Assembly (NCBI GenBank): GCA_903871875.1
Contig: CAIQIR010000131.1
Coordinates: 1 to 49,505, forward strand
Length of the DNA: 49,505 nt
Reading direction: 5' to 3'
Origin: an uncultured Schlesneria sp.
GTDB lineage: Bacteria; Planctomycetota; Planctomycetia; Planctomycetales; Planctomycetaceae
Part shown: positions 26,905 to 36,331 of the stretch, piece after piece
Numbering within the stretch: the stretch's first letter is position 1
Layout of the letters: each line of letters begins with the position of its first letter
The notes under the pieces: generated by a model
Told to the model about the DNA's origin: nothing
What the model saw: the letters and a program-made list of their open reading frames with translations, nothing else
The model's database searches: none
Translations under genes and position numbers: made by a program

Positions 26905-28200
26905 TTAGGCCGCAATCCGATCAGGCTGATTGCTCGCTCGCATTAGCCGATACGCCTCCGCCGTTGCGGGATCGTAATTGGCATGTTCGAGAATGATTTG
27001 CCCCGCTTGACCGCCGTTAATCATTGATTTGATGCCCGCGGATATAGTCTGCATCGACATGATGATTGCCGATACGAATTCGCCGGTGGCTAACAGGTCT
27101 CCGCGTGAATGCACTTTCCAGCTTGGCGAGATGAATTCGCGGCATCTTTGGGGAAAGCGACGCAGTCCTCCCGCACCTGATCGCAAGCCTTCCAGCAACC
27201 AGGCGACGTCCATAAACATGGTATGAACGTTGATGCCGGCAGACGCGGTCTGGCTGTCAGGCTTCCGATCCTTCGCCAGATCGAGAATCAGTTCTGACCA
27301 GTCGAGTCCTGCACAAAAACCAAGGTGGATTGCGGGGTTTGCCCGCACGTTCGCGTCAATCACGTACGGAATGCCCGTTGCGCGTTCTACCAAAAAGTCG
27401 AAGCCGAGAAACCCTGACCATCCACTGCTGGCAATCAAACGGTCCGTCATCCGAGAAATCTCGGCATGAGCCATCGACTGACGGTGAACCGATGTTCCGC
27501 CGGCCTGCGGAAACATTCGTAACGTGCGATAGACGACCTCGGCAAGTTTCCGTCCTTGGTTGCAGAAGCTGAGTGTGCAAATCAGGTCTCCCTCGATCTT
27601 CTTTTGCACGAAAGGCATTTCACCTCCACATCGCTGCTGATCGGCAGAGATGCGACTGAAGGTTTGTCTCAGTTCCTGATCATTATCACAAAAGGTTCTT
27701 CCCACCGAATTGTTTGCGCTGGGCAGCTTGACGACGACGGGGAACCCCAACTGCTCCGAGACTTTTTGCAACCGGTCGGCATGGTCCACTTTGAATGTCG
27801 GAGGGGTTGGCAAACCGAGTGTCTGGCAGCGCTGATGCAGGCTGGGTTTATGATGCAGTCGGAACATCTCCGAGAACTGCGGCAGAAACAGCCGGACATG
27901 CGGTCGAAGCTCGTTCTGGTATTCGGAAAGGACCAACGCTTCTTCGAAGGTTGGCAGCAGCAAATCATACGGACGTGATTTCAGCTCGGTGATCAGCGCT
28001 TCCAGATAGGCACCAGGATCCCGATTCATGCTTGGTAGCAACACGCGACGAGCAGCATAACGTGAGGATTTTCCCGCCGAGAAACGCAAACTGTCCGCCG
28101 CCGTAACCGCCGCACCGCGACGGCCGAGATCGTTGATCAGCCTCGCGGCGAAAAACAGCGACGAACCAGTGACAAGAATACGGGGACGGTGATGACGCAC
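26905..28200 (-). CDS. ATP-grasp family ligase (carbamoyl-phosphate-synthase-like)
   Basis: The 431-residue protein starts at a GTG with AAGG about ten bases upstream. An N-terminal Rossmann-like pre-ATP-grasp domain (RILVTGSSLFFAARLINDLG) precedes the ATP-grasp core (about 115-300): GFPVVVKLPSANNSVG with Lys158 for ATP, and the metal-binding end GFLGFDFLVERATG...YVIDANVRANP (Asp267, Asp282, Asn284). ATP-grasp ligases join a carboxylate to an amine or thiol through an acyl phosphate. The layout resembles PylC and carbamoyl-phosphate-synthase-like members, which often build small peptides or modify cell-surface compounds. The C-terminal 130 residues are unassigned and the substrate is unknown. 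Confidence 0.85.
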   Translation of the reverse strand: MRHHRPRILVTGSSLFFAARLINDLGRRGAAVTAADSLRFSAGKSSRYAARRVLLPSMNRDPGAYLEALITELKSRPYDLLLPTFEEALVLSEYQNELRPHVRLFLPQFSEMFRLHHKPSLHQRCQTLGLPTPPTFKVDHADRLQKVSEQLGFPVVVKLPSANNSVGRTFCDNDQELRQTFSRISADQQRCGGEMPFVQKKIEGDLICTLSFCNQGRKLAEVVYRTLRMFPQAGGTSVHRQSMAHAEISRMTDRLIASSGWSGFLGFDFLVERATGIPYVIDANVRANPAIHLGFCAGLDWSELILDLAKDRKPDSQTASAGINVHTMFMDVAWLLEGLRSGAGGLRRFPQRCREFISPSWKVHSRGDLLATGEFVSAIIMSMQTISAGIKSMINGGQAGQIILEHANYDPATAEAYRLMRASNQPDRIAA

Positions 28201-28645
28201 TTGGTGTAGGCCTTCGATTCAGGTGGAAATGGAAGCGAAAACGCGCGTATCAAATGCGAGGATTTGTCCTGATAATCGGAATTTGCGGCTTTCAACCATG
28301 AGCCGTTCCCAAACGGACTTAGGAGAAAATCTACGTTTTCAAAACGGGCACATCTCATTTTTGAACCAAAATAGATGGCTTAACGTGGCGTAGCGGCAGG
28401 GACAGCGCGTCGCGAAGTCGATTTGTCCAGCACGTCCTTCATCGAAGCCGCCAACGCACTAATCTCTTTTCATCAGAACAAAGATCCCGAGACGCTGGTG
28501 ATTCTCCCGCGAGAATCGCGTGATAACGTTTGATTGTGGGAGTGATTTCAGCTGAGGTCGATCTCGTGCCGCATCAGCCCCGTTGCGACTCGACGATGGC
28601 CTGGGCTTTGCCTGCTGGAAAGTCGATTTGTTCGCGAGGGCGGCG
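28201..28645. other. 445-bp spacer, no gene seen
   Basis: Lies between the porin and the ATP-grasp gene, both on the minus strand. It holds only short frames that look like chance. Confidence 0.45.
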
Positions 28646-30022
28646 TCAGAACGACAGCCGTGCTCTGATTCCGACGAGAAGGGCTGTTGCATTGTGCTGC
28701 TGGGCAGGATCGAGAACCTGTATGTCCGGCGTAACATGAAACCACGGGGTGACGGCTGCGTTATAAAACAGCTCCGCGCCGTCCTCCGCGCCCAATCCGT
28801 GGATCGCCAGGATTGGCAAGTTGCTGACACCGAGGTGATAGTAGCCGATGCCGATCGTGTCATTTTCGCGACTGCGAATGGGGCTATTTCCCACTAGCGA
28901 GAGATTGGCAAACCAGCGGATCGGATCGGGGTTTCCATCAGTCAGTCCGTAATCGCCATTCAATGTCCAATGGCGAGCAGGATTCTCTGGATCGGTATAA
29001 ACGACCTGATCGAACCGATAGGTCGCGGTCCAGGCGGAGTCCTTCGTCGGAGGCTGCTCTCCCGAGAGAATTGTCGAGAGCAGCAGATAGGGATCTGAAT
29101 CGAGAGCTGTTCGGGTTGCACTGGAGTACAAAAAACCGACCGCGCTATGCCCCGGAAGATCAAACCAGTTTGTCCTCAGACGGTATTCGCCATAGGCCAC
29201 TACGCCATTTGTGAACAGCGTCGGGAATCCGCTGGTCGTCGGGATGTAGTGGGTATCAAGCAAATAGAAATTGAAAATCGGCTCGACATCATCTCGGATT
29301 GAAAAACCTGCCCCCAAAGTGCTCGGAATCAGATAAGACCGACTGAGGTTCGATTGCATTGCCGCGTTCCAGAAATAGTTGAGACGCATGCCTTTCGAAT
29401 ACGAATCAGGAGTTCCATCCAAAAGATTGAGCTTACCAAAGAAGACAGAAACGTTTTTCGACAGGTCTTGAGTATATTGCACGCCAGAGAGAGCCGTGAC
29501 GTTCTGATTTGGCAGCGGAAGCATCATGGCAAAGTTCGACGGTGCGACGGCACCATCAATTCTATTGGTGTCTTGTCCTAGCCGCGTTTCGCCACGGAGA
29601 TCGAGGTGCCCTCCTTCCCACAGACCCATTTTCTGGGAGTTGACGTCGATGAGATAGTCGGCCCGGCCGCCATATTCGAACTGCCGCGCAAGACCTCCCG
29701 CAGTGACGCTCTGGTAGTACTGGGTAATGTCGCCGAGAAATGTCAGACCGTTTTTGGCAAGTTCGTTGCGAGCGTCAGCCCAGTCACCCGTCAATTGCGA
29801 CCGGGTCCAGATATCACCTTTCCATGGCGGTGACGGAATCTGGGGGAAGAACGGCGCGTTGATCTCATCCGTCAGGTTCGGGCAGGAATCCGCGAAGGGG
29901 TCGCCCCCCAACGATTCGATCTCGTTGGCATGCAATGACAGTCCCGGAAGTGAAAGCAGCAAGGCTACGACACAAAGCCAGACATCATCTGCGCGGCCGT
30001 ATCGTGATTGCCTCACGGCCAC
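28646..30022 (-). CDS. OprB-family carbohydrate porin
   Basis: A 458-residue outer-membrane protein. The start is a GTG; two in-frame GTGs (30022, 30016) compete, and AGGGG is better spaced for the second. The signal peptide ends near SLHA-NEI. The mature N-terminus carries the family signature RSQLTGDWADARNELAKNGL (about 74-93), followed by alternating beta strands and a C-terminal strand ending ALLVGIRARLSF, with the terminal phenylalanine typical of outer-membrane barrels. OprB porins let sugars diffuse across the outer membrane. Its presence supports a Gram-negative-type envelope. Confidence 0.9.
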   Translation of the reverse strand: MAVRQSRYGRADDVWLCVVALLLSLPGLSLHANEIESLGGDPFADSCPNLTDEINAPFFPQIPSPPWKGDIWTRSQLTGDWADARNELAKNGLTFLGDITQYYQSVTAGGLARQFEYGGRADYLIDVNSQKMGLWEGGHLDLRGETRLGQDTNRIDGAVAPSNFAMMLPLPNQNVTALSGVQYTQDLSKNVSVFFGKLNLLDGTPDSYSKGMRLNYFWNAAMQSNLSRSYLIPSTLGAGFSIRDDVEPIFNFYLLDTHYIPTTSGFPTLFTNGVVAYGEYRLRTNWFDLPGHSAVGFLYSSATRTALDSDPYLLLSTILSGEQPPTKDSAWTATYRFDQVVYTDPENPARHWTLNGDYGLTDGNPDPIRWFANLSLVGNSPIRSRENDTIGIGYYHLGVSNLPILAIHGLGAEDGAELFYNAAVTPWFHVTPDIQVLDPAQQHNATALLVGIRARLSF

Positions 30023-30404
30023 CCCCTGTTGTGGCGCAAACCCAGCCCAGCAGCGCTTTCACGCCGTATTTTCTTTCTTCGGCTCGTCTCAACGGTAATC
30101 CGAAATGAAAATCCTCAAGCTGGGGAATTAAACGACAGTAGTGGGCGTCAACCGCGGATGACAGTTGTGGTTTCGATCGCTTGGTAGTTCGGCGAAAAAA
30201 CACGAATGCCTGCCCCGGCCGGAAATCGACGAATGACGTCACGACGATCGGAAATAGTTGCCGGTGTGGAAACGCGGTCCTGCCTTGGGGCCGTTCAATC
30301 GGTCCGGCATGATTCATCTGTTTTCGTCTGGAAGAACATTTTGTGCTGATACAGAGGCTTGACGTAAAAAGTTCTGACGAAGGCCTGTCATGATCGAACA
30401 GTAT
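30023..30404. other. 382-bp spacer, no gene seen
   Basis: Lies upstream of the porin gene and should hold its promoter. A minus-strand frame of 110 codons covers it but has no recognisable features. Confidence 0.4.
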
Positions 30405-31190
30405 TTACTCAGGCACGCGTTCCATCGTTCTCAACAGATCGATCATCGGCTGCTGATTGACTTTCAACAGTCCTTCGTGTGCGCGATCCAAATCGACGAT
30501 TAAAAACAGCACACCCGCAAATGCCAGCGTGAGAATGACCATCTCTGGCGAGCGTTGCGTCGCAGACAGTCCTGCCTGGTAACCGACCGAGACCAATCCC
30601 AGCAGCGTCAGGATAAACAACGTCATCCAGATGGTCATGGGGATCCGACTTTGAAGTCCCACGAACAAACGTTTGGCGTGCAGGTCGATCGTCTCATTGA
30701 GAGATTGCAAAAACAACCCCGTCATAATCGAGCTACGGTCCCTCTCCGCTGCCTCCAAAGCCAGCGTCCAAAGCTGTTTGTGTAACTCCTCGGATTGAGC
30801 GATTGATTCCGCGATGTTGGCCGTAGAGATACTTTGAGTACGCACCTCTGTATATCGACGCAGCCGCCTGGCAATTTCCGATCGCTGCGGTTCCGGCAAC
30901 AATCCCGTTCGCAAGTACGTCGTGCCGATCGCGTTGGCTTCCTCCAACACCGCGTGTCGACGGGCGTCAAACCGGGATGCGGCCATGCTGAACGTGAACG
31001 CGAGAATAAACGCCAGCAGACCGAGAATGGCAGCGACCATGGCTGCAACCGGCGCCTCCTTTTCTTCCGATACTTTCAATCGTCGCCATTTCCCGAAACG
31101 GTACCCGCACTCAAGTGTGACGATGCCGATGACAAATAACAGCGGAAAGAAGCACCAGAGCGGAATCAGATCCAGTGGTGTCAAGTTCAT
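30405..31190 (-). CDS. DUF4239 (bestrophin-like) membrane protein
   Basis: A 261-residue protein with AGGGG five bases before the ATG. Two N-terminal membrane segments (about 8-28 and 47-69), a helical soluble middle with RFDARRHAVLEEANAIGTTYLR (about 72-93), and two C-terminal segments (about 185-205 and 218-234) match the DUF4239 family. Members are sometimes called bestrophin-like, which suggests but does not prove channel activity. No partner is clear. Confidence 0.85.
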   Translation of the reverse strand: MNLTPLDLIPLWCFFPLLFVIGIVTLECGYRFGKWRRLKVSEEKEAPVAAMVAAILGLLAFILAFTFSMAASRFDARRHAVLEEANAIGTTYLRTGLLPEPQRSEIARRLRRYTEVRTQSISTANIAESIAQSEELHKQLWTLALEAAERDRSSIMTGLFLQSLNETIDLHAKRLFVGLQSRIPMTIWMTLFILTLLGLVSVGYQAGLSATQRSPEMVILTLAFAGVLFLIVDLDRAHEGLLKVNQQPMIDLLRTMERVPE

Positions 31191-31380
31191 TCAGTCCCCT
31201 CATTTCTCGGGATCGCAGTATTCACGAATGCTGCTTGTCTCCTTAGCCACAGCAATCCGTATCACGAACAGATTGTCCAATGTCCCAACGAGGTTAAGTT
31301 TCAGTGGAACTCATAAACCCGCGCAGCTGTTTAGTCGACTCAGCGCGCCCAGTAATTTCTGACAATTGCGCGCCGAGCTA

Positions 31381-32799
31381 TTACTCTTCAACAAACACCT
31401 CCAACTTGCCTGCACGCGCGGCCTTCATGAGAACCTCGTGGTCCCGTTCACTCTGGTCGGCATAGGCGATCGAGAATTCGGCGACGGCCTTGTCGAACGT
31501 GTCGCTCTTGCCCAGGTAACCGCTGATCTTGGTCGGTTCCCCGGAACGCGCGTGAGCGTGGGCCAAAGTCCAGCCGCAGACTTCGGCGTATTGGAGCATG
31601 ACACTTGGCGTGAACAACTCGACCAACGGCTTAATCTTCATGTCCTTGAGTTGACGGACATAAAAATGACGGCCAAGTTCTCCTTCGGTCCAGCCCAGGA
31701 AAAGATCGCTGGCTGATTGCATCATCCGACAGCCATGGACGATTCGCTGTCCGTCGTTGGAGTGCAGACTTTTGCCAGCGTAAGCCTGCAGGACTGAAGG
31801 TCGCGCCTGTTTGAACTGGAGGAACAAGGGATCATGCTCGCTCGCCATCAAAAGCAAAATACCACAAAACGTCCCGACGCTGCCAACGCCAACCACCTTG
31901 ATCGCGACGTCCATGACCTTGTAACGGTCCAGGAGCAAACGCCGGTCTTCCTGCATGGTTTCCCGATACCGAGCAAAGGCCCGTTGGACATTTGCGGTTT
32001 GCTCCTCGTGCCCCTTTTCTCGCAAATGATAAATCAGCGGCGGGTTTTCTTTAATCATGGGGGCCATGCCAGCCGTGGTCGCGAGCTCCGGAAATTCATG
32101 TTCCAATACACTGCGTTCCTGGGCTTTCTCCAGACGCTTTTGCATACGCTTGCGAGATTCTTCGTCCTGGATCGTTCTTTTCACATCTTCGGCATCAATG
32201 CTGGCATACCAGACGTCCAGAACCCGCATGTTACTGTATTCCACCATACGTTCGCGGTAGGAGCGCACACAGCACAATACGGCATCGCGGGCGGTGTCTT
32301 CGCTGAAGCCATTGTCACGGCAGGCCAGCACGAAACTGGCGGTCAGACGCTTCACGTCCCATTCCCAAGGGGCGGGAAGGGTCTCGTCCAGGTCGTTGAT
32401 ATCAAATATCAGACGCCGTTCGGGGGTCGCGAAAGCGCCAAAATTCAGCAAGTGACAGTCACCGCACGCCTGGACGCGCAATCCCGATGAGGGCGTGCCC
32501 GCCAAGTCGGATGCCATATGAAGTGCCGCCCCTCGATAAAACGTAAACGGCGATTGCAACATGCGGCCATGGCGAATGGGAACCAACTGGGGAATGCGTC
32601 CCCGATTTGCTTCCTCGATTAAGTCCAAAGGATCCTGCCGATTCTCTGGCGCTCGCCAAACGGCATGGTCCTGGCGTGAGCACTTGTCACGCAGGCTCTT
32701 TCCTATCGCATAGAGTTCATCTCGCGTCGGATGCGATTGAAGAGAGGGACTGGTCTCGATCGAAGAACTCGTCTTCGATGATTTTCGATTTTTTGCCAT
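31381..32799 (-). CDS. DUF2252 family protein
   Basis: A 472-residue cytosolic protein with a Ser/Thr-rich N-terminal tail. The body shows the DUF2252 hallmarks: RHGRMLQSPFTFYRGAA, QACGDCHLLNFGAFATPERR and FDINDLDETLPAPWEWDVKR (about 70-150). The family has a kinase-like (aminoglycoside phosphotransferase) fold: GDCHLLNFG would be the catalytic loop and FDINDLDE the metal-binding segment. Its substrate is not established. The next minus-strand gene upstream ends 40 bp away, so the two may share a transcript. Confidence 0.9.
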   Translation of the reverse strand: MAKNRKSSKTSSSIETSPSLQSHPTRDELYAIGKSLRDKCSRQDHAVWRAPENRQDPLDLIEEANRGRIPQLVPIRHGRMLQSPFTFYRGAALHMASDLAGTPSSGLRVQACGDCHLLNFGAFATPERRLIFDINDLDETLPAPWEWDVKRLTASFVLACRDNGFSEDTARDAVLCCVRSYRERMVEYSNMRVLDVWYASIDAEDVKRTIQDEESRKRMQKRLEKAQERSVLEHEFPELATTAGMAPMIKENPPLIYHLREKGHEEQTANVQRAFARYRETMQEDRRLLLDRYKVMDVAIKVVGVGSVGTFCGILLLMASEHDPLFLQFKQARPSVLQAYAGKSLHSNDGQRIVHGCRMMQSASDLFLGWTEGELGRHFYVRQLKDMKIKPLVELFTPSVMLQYAEVCGWTLAHAHARSGEPTKISGYLGKSDTFDKAVAEFSIAYADQSERDHEVLMKAARAGKLEVFVEE

Positions 32800-32838
32800 A
32801 GGATGCCAATTCTCTGTTTGTGATGACTAAAACAATCT

Positions 32839-33558
32839 TCAGGCGGGATGACTGACAACATCCTCATCAGGTGGTGGCGACGTGTCAGGACACGCTTTTA
32901 TTCGAGGGTCTTGTTGATGATCTGAGATGAGGATATACGCACTGACCAGCAAAACCCACAATGGGAAGACCAATGCGATCCACGCAAACGTTGTGATGAA
33001 CATCAGTAGCACCAAGCCACACACAAACCCAAACAGCGACACCCAGCGAGAAAGGGCGGTCGTCCGAATTCCGATCGTAGACGTCACAATCACGAACACC
33101 CCCGCCATTCTCATACCAAACGTATTCACCAGGGCGTACGCAATTCCTCGACCAACTCGATAAGTTTCGCTCTGTTCTGGAGGGCCGGCGGAAAACGTAT
33201 CCATTAGGCCCCGCGTTACCGAGACGGCAACAAACAGCATGGCGACGAACAGCAGTCCGCTGCCGAGAAACACCGTTGCGAAGAACCGATCTTCCTGTAA
33301 TCCGATGCGGTTGCGAAGCACACCCATAAACCACAGAAATGCGATTCCGGCGAACGGCACTAGATTGAGGGAAATATGCACCCAATTGCGGAAGACGGGT
33401 TCGTTAAGCCAGTCTCCCGGCTCCGTCGGACGAGCTGGAATCGCCAGTCGAATCAGGATCAGACTGATGATGAACAGCGATGAGAATACGATGCCGCTGA
33501 TGGCGATGAATCGCGGGGGTGTTCGGGGTTGTCGAGATTCCGTCATTGCTGTGTTCAT
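32839..33558 (-). CDS. Six-segment integral membrane protein, unknown function
   Basis: I chose the ATG at 33558 because GAGG stands five bases upstream; the open frame extends 92 codons further but looks non-coding. The 239-residue product has about six membrane segments between residues 17 and 215 and short polar ends, the last one proline- and acid-rich (DTSPPPDEDVV). A short loop after segment 3 reads SAGPPEQSETYRVGRGIAY. I do not recognise the family with confidence. It is followed by the DUF2252 gene after 40 bp. Confidence 0.72.
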   Translation of the reverse strand: MNTAMTESRQPRTPPRFIAISGIVFSSLFIISLILIRLAIPARPTEPGDWLNEPVFRNWVHISLNLVPFAGIAFLWFMGVLRNRIGLQEDRFFATVFLGSGLLFVAMLFVAVSVTRGLMDTFSAGPPEQSETYRVGRGIAYALVNTFGMRMAGVFVIVTSTIGIRTTALSRWVSLFGFVCGLVLLMFITTFAWIALVFPLWVLLVSAYILISDHQQDPRIKACPDTSPPPDEDVVSHPA

Positions 33559-34898
33559 CGAATCCTCAAATATCTTTGCCACCTCTCTGACCTCGACGAC
33601 TGCAAACGCGGAAAAAATGAACGATTCCGAAGCGACCAGCCCAAACCAACGCTCCTCAAAAATTAAGGCCTTCCCGTTCCGCAGAGCCAGCACGAAGCAT
33701 CGTCGCAGGTTGTCGTCGCAAATTCCCGCCAGACCGTCTTCTTCCCATTGGTTGCCTCGCGATCGCACGAGGTCGTGGGTGAAGAATTCCAGACGCCGCC
33801 CCCTTCGCTGTCGTCCTTTCGAATGGTTCCCCACTTTCGTTCGCTGAGATACGGCCCCCTTTTTTCCGGGGAACGCCCTGATCGCGGGCTTCGGTAAGTC
33901 ATTCAGTATCGGCGAACATTTGCCACCTGACTAACTATTTTCCGGTGAAATCCGTGCGACGAACAGAGGAGACCAACTCCTTAGTCAATATTCGTATTTT
34001 CGTTGGACGACGTTCAAGCACCAAGTGGGTGTGGCTGACGACAATCAAAAAAGGCCCGCCCAGCAATGTCCCGGCACTGGTTCCGTTTCCTGTCTTGGGG
34101 CAATTCAAGTCGTTGACGACGTTCCCACGGATGTTCCACGATAGGAACGATCCAGTCGTCTCCATCGGGATCGTGCACGATCCATAACCGGGATAACCGA
34201 TCGACATTCCGCATCACCTTCTGCTTGCGAAGCGGCACTCCAAGTCGTTCCTCCATCGCTGGTAATTTCTTCGGACGGACCAATTCCGCTTTTTCTTTCC
34301 TCGACCTCGACAAATCATTCCTGCTGGTTCATTCCCCTTTGCAACTGCGGTACTGGATGTTGCGGCCCGACATCATGCCTGCCGCCGCTGAGATCGCAAT
34401 TCGCGTTCCCGAATCGATCAGCCCGCCTGTCTTTCGGAGGCAACAAGCAGTCATTGGACGTCGACAGGGTTTCGAACGTTGAGACCACCGTCGGAGAGTC
34501 CCCAGCCAACGTGTCGCTCTCGTCGTCGATTTTGGGAACGGTCGACAGATTTGAGGACTCGAACATCACCATGGAGGCCGTGGATGTCTAACGAAACTGG
34601 CCGGCCCGTGGCGCCGAATCTTGAAGTGAAAGAAAACTCGCTTCTCATCGATCCATTGCCGACGATCGAATTCTGCCACGCCTCCCCAACTTTTGTTGCC
34701 AAATCGCAACATCATTCCGTCCACATTTCGTGAATTCCCGGTATCAAACCAAACCTTTACCGGGAAAAACGCAGCGAATTGTCCATCAGAAGTTCGGTTC
34801 GCGGCCGCCACTTCGATCCTGAGAAGTAGTGTTTCAACTGTTCGAGACCACGAGACGGACTCGGTCGCTTCATTCGGCGTGATTTTGCGAGGTGAGAA
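33559..34898. other. 1.3-kb gene-poor stretch with possible gene fragments
   Basis: No frame here is convincing. Two minus-strand pieces look somewhat protein-like: 34014-34313 (RLSRLWIVHDPDGDDWIVPI) and 34566-34811 (KVWFDTGNSRNVDGMMLRFG). Neither matches a family known to me and neither has a good ribosome site. They may be remains of one or two decayed genes, or real small genes. Confidence 0.4.
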
Positions 34899-35255
34899 AT
34901 GTGGGCCCTATTCAATCGCTCGCTGAATGCCGACAAAGATCCCCGAAAATCGGGACTGGTGATTGGCTTGCTGGCACTGTTCCTCATCGCATCCAAGATT
35001 GATTACGACTCGCGCACCGGCTGGCATTTCGTAGACCGTCCTTTCGGCCACAAGATTGTTCAAGTGACGAAGGAACAAACCCTATCGATGATTAAAGGGC
35101 GTCAGATCAAAACCTACGGTGTGCACCACGGTCAGATCTTGATGAGCGGCGGAGACGGAAAATGGTATTCGCTCAGTTATTTCGACAACCATGACGTCGT
35201 CAGACAACTCGGTCAAGATACCCCGTACGTTGGTTACTACGACAGACGATACTGA
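34899..35255 (+). CDS. Small unknown protein with one membrane segment
   Basis: 118 residues; the ATG is preceded by GAGG six bases upstream. One hydrophobic segment (about 18-33) suggests an N-terminal anchor or uncleaved leader. The rest is polar with many aromatic residues, ending in DTPYVGYYDRRY. No family recognised. It is isolated between the gene-poor stretch and a convergent gene. Confidence 0.65.
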   Translation: MWALFNRSLNADKDPRKSGLVIGLLALFLIASKIDYDSRTGWHFVDRPFGHKIVQVTKEQTLSMIKGRQIKTYGVHHGQILMSGGDGKWYSLSYFDNHDVVRQLGQDTPYVGYYDRRY

Positions 35256-35329
35256 GCCACCCCCGTGTGGTTCCTAAAGCGATGGCACTCACATTGACCG
35301 GAAACTTTGATCGGATCAATCGAGTCTAA

Positions 35330-36217
35330 TCATCCGAACTGGACCGACCGCTGGGTGAATGACCCGCCCATGAAGCCCGTGATGGGAAACGTCACCGATT
35401 CGTTCACATCGAGTGACGCACCCAGGGCCACCAGCACCGGAACAAAGTGCTCGTGCGTTGGCAGAGCCATTTGGACGCCGGGAGCTTTCTCGCGGTATTG
35501 GGTCAGGCTTGTCGTATCGCGGTGACGCAGCGACTCGGCCGCCCAGGCATCAAATTCCGCTGCCCAGGCCGGTGTCTTTGCGGTGGGACTGAAGTCGATC
35601 GTGCGAAGATTGTGAGTTAAGAATCCACTCCCCACGATCAACACGCCCTCGCGACGGAGCGGGGCGAGCCGTCGGCCGAGGGCGATCAGCGGTGCTGGTT
35701 CCATCGTGGGAATCGACAATTGGAGCACGGGGATTTCCGCGCCCGGGTACATTCCCAGCAGAGGAACGTAGGCACCGTGATCGAGTCCCCGGTCCGGTGC
35801 GTCGGCGACTTTGTCGCTGCCCGCCAGCAGTTCCTTGACTCGTTTGGCGAGAGCCGGTGCACCGGGGGCGTTGTACTTCATCGAATAGTAACGCTGGGGG
35901 AACCCATAAAAGTCGTACGTCAGGGGAACCGTCCTGGTGGCTCCCAGAGTGATCGGGCGATCAACCCAGTGTGCCGAGATCATCAGAATGGCGCGCGGCT
36001 TCGGCATCTCTTTCGCCCATTTGCCAAGTCCGGCCATCCAACCGGCGTCGTCAATCGACAGTGGTGACCCGTGTGCCACAAAGATGGCGGGCATGCGATC
36101 ATTCGGCGCGGCAGTCGTCGGAGTCTCGGCACCGATTCCGGTCGCGCTGCTGGCCACACCGGATAGAACTCCGATACTGAACTTCCGGCGGTCCAATTTG
36201 AAGTCTCCTGATTGCAT
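35330..36217 (-). CDS. LigB/DODA-type extradiol dioxygenase with export leader
   Basis: A 295-residue protein with an excellent ribosome site (AAGGAGGT before the ATG). The N-terminus DRRKFSIGVLSGVASS looks like a twin-arginine leader, so it is probably exported. The body is the class III extradiol family (4,5-DOPA dioxygenase, YgiD-like): FVAHGSP with His49, ISAHWVD with His83, GLDHGAYVPL with His147, GSGFLTHNL with His202, and PTHEHFVPVLVALGA. These include the metal ligands and the catalytic histidine. Relatives cleave catechol-type rings using Fe(II) or Zn(II). The substrate here is unknown. Confidence 0.88.
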   Translation of the reverse strand: MQSGDFKLDRRKFSIGVLSGVASSATGIGAETPTTAAPNDRMPAIFVAHGSPLSIDDAGWMAGLGKWAKEMPKPRAILMISAHWVDRPITLGATRTVPLTYDFYGFPQRYYSMKYNAPGAPALAKRVKELLAGSDKVADAPDRGLDHGAYVPLLGMYPGAEIPVLQLSIPTMEPAPLIALGRRLAPLRREGVLIVGSGFLTHNLRTIDFSPTAKTPAWAAEFDAWAAESLRHRDTTSLTQYREKAPGVQMALPTHEHFVPVLVALGASLDVNESVTFPITGFMGGSFTQRSVQFG

Positions 36218-36331
36218 TTGACCTCCTTCTCTGTTTGGCTTTCCTGTTTGGAACTTGTCTCATATTCAGCGTCTGACCGCAGCGGTTGATTCATCTCCGT
36301 TTGGCCTTCGCACGGTGCCACGAACAAACTA

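Noticed and set aside
31834-32490. 218-codon plus-strand frame opposite DUF2252
   Set aside because: Antisense to a strongly recognised family; no motif of its own.
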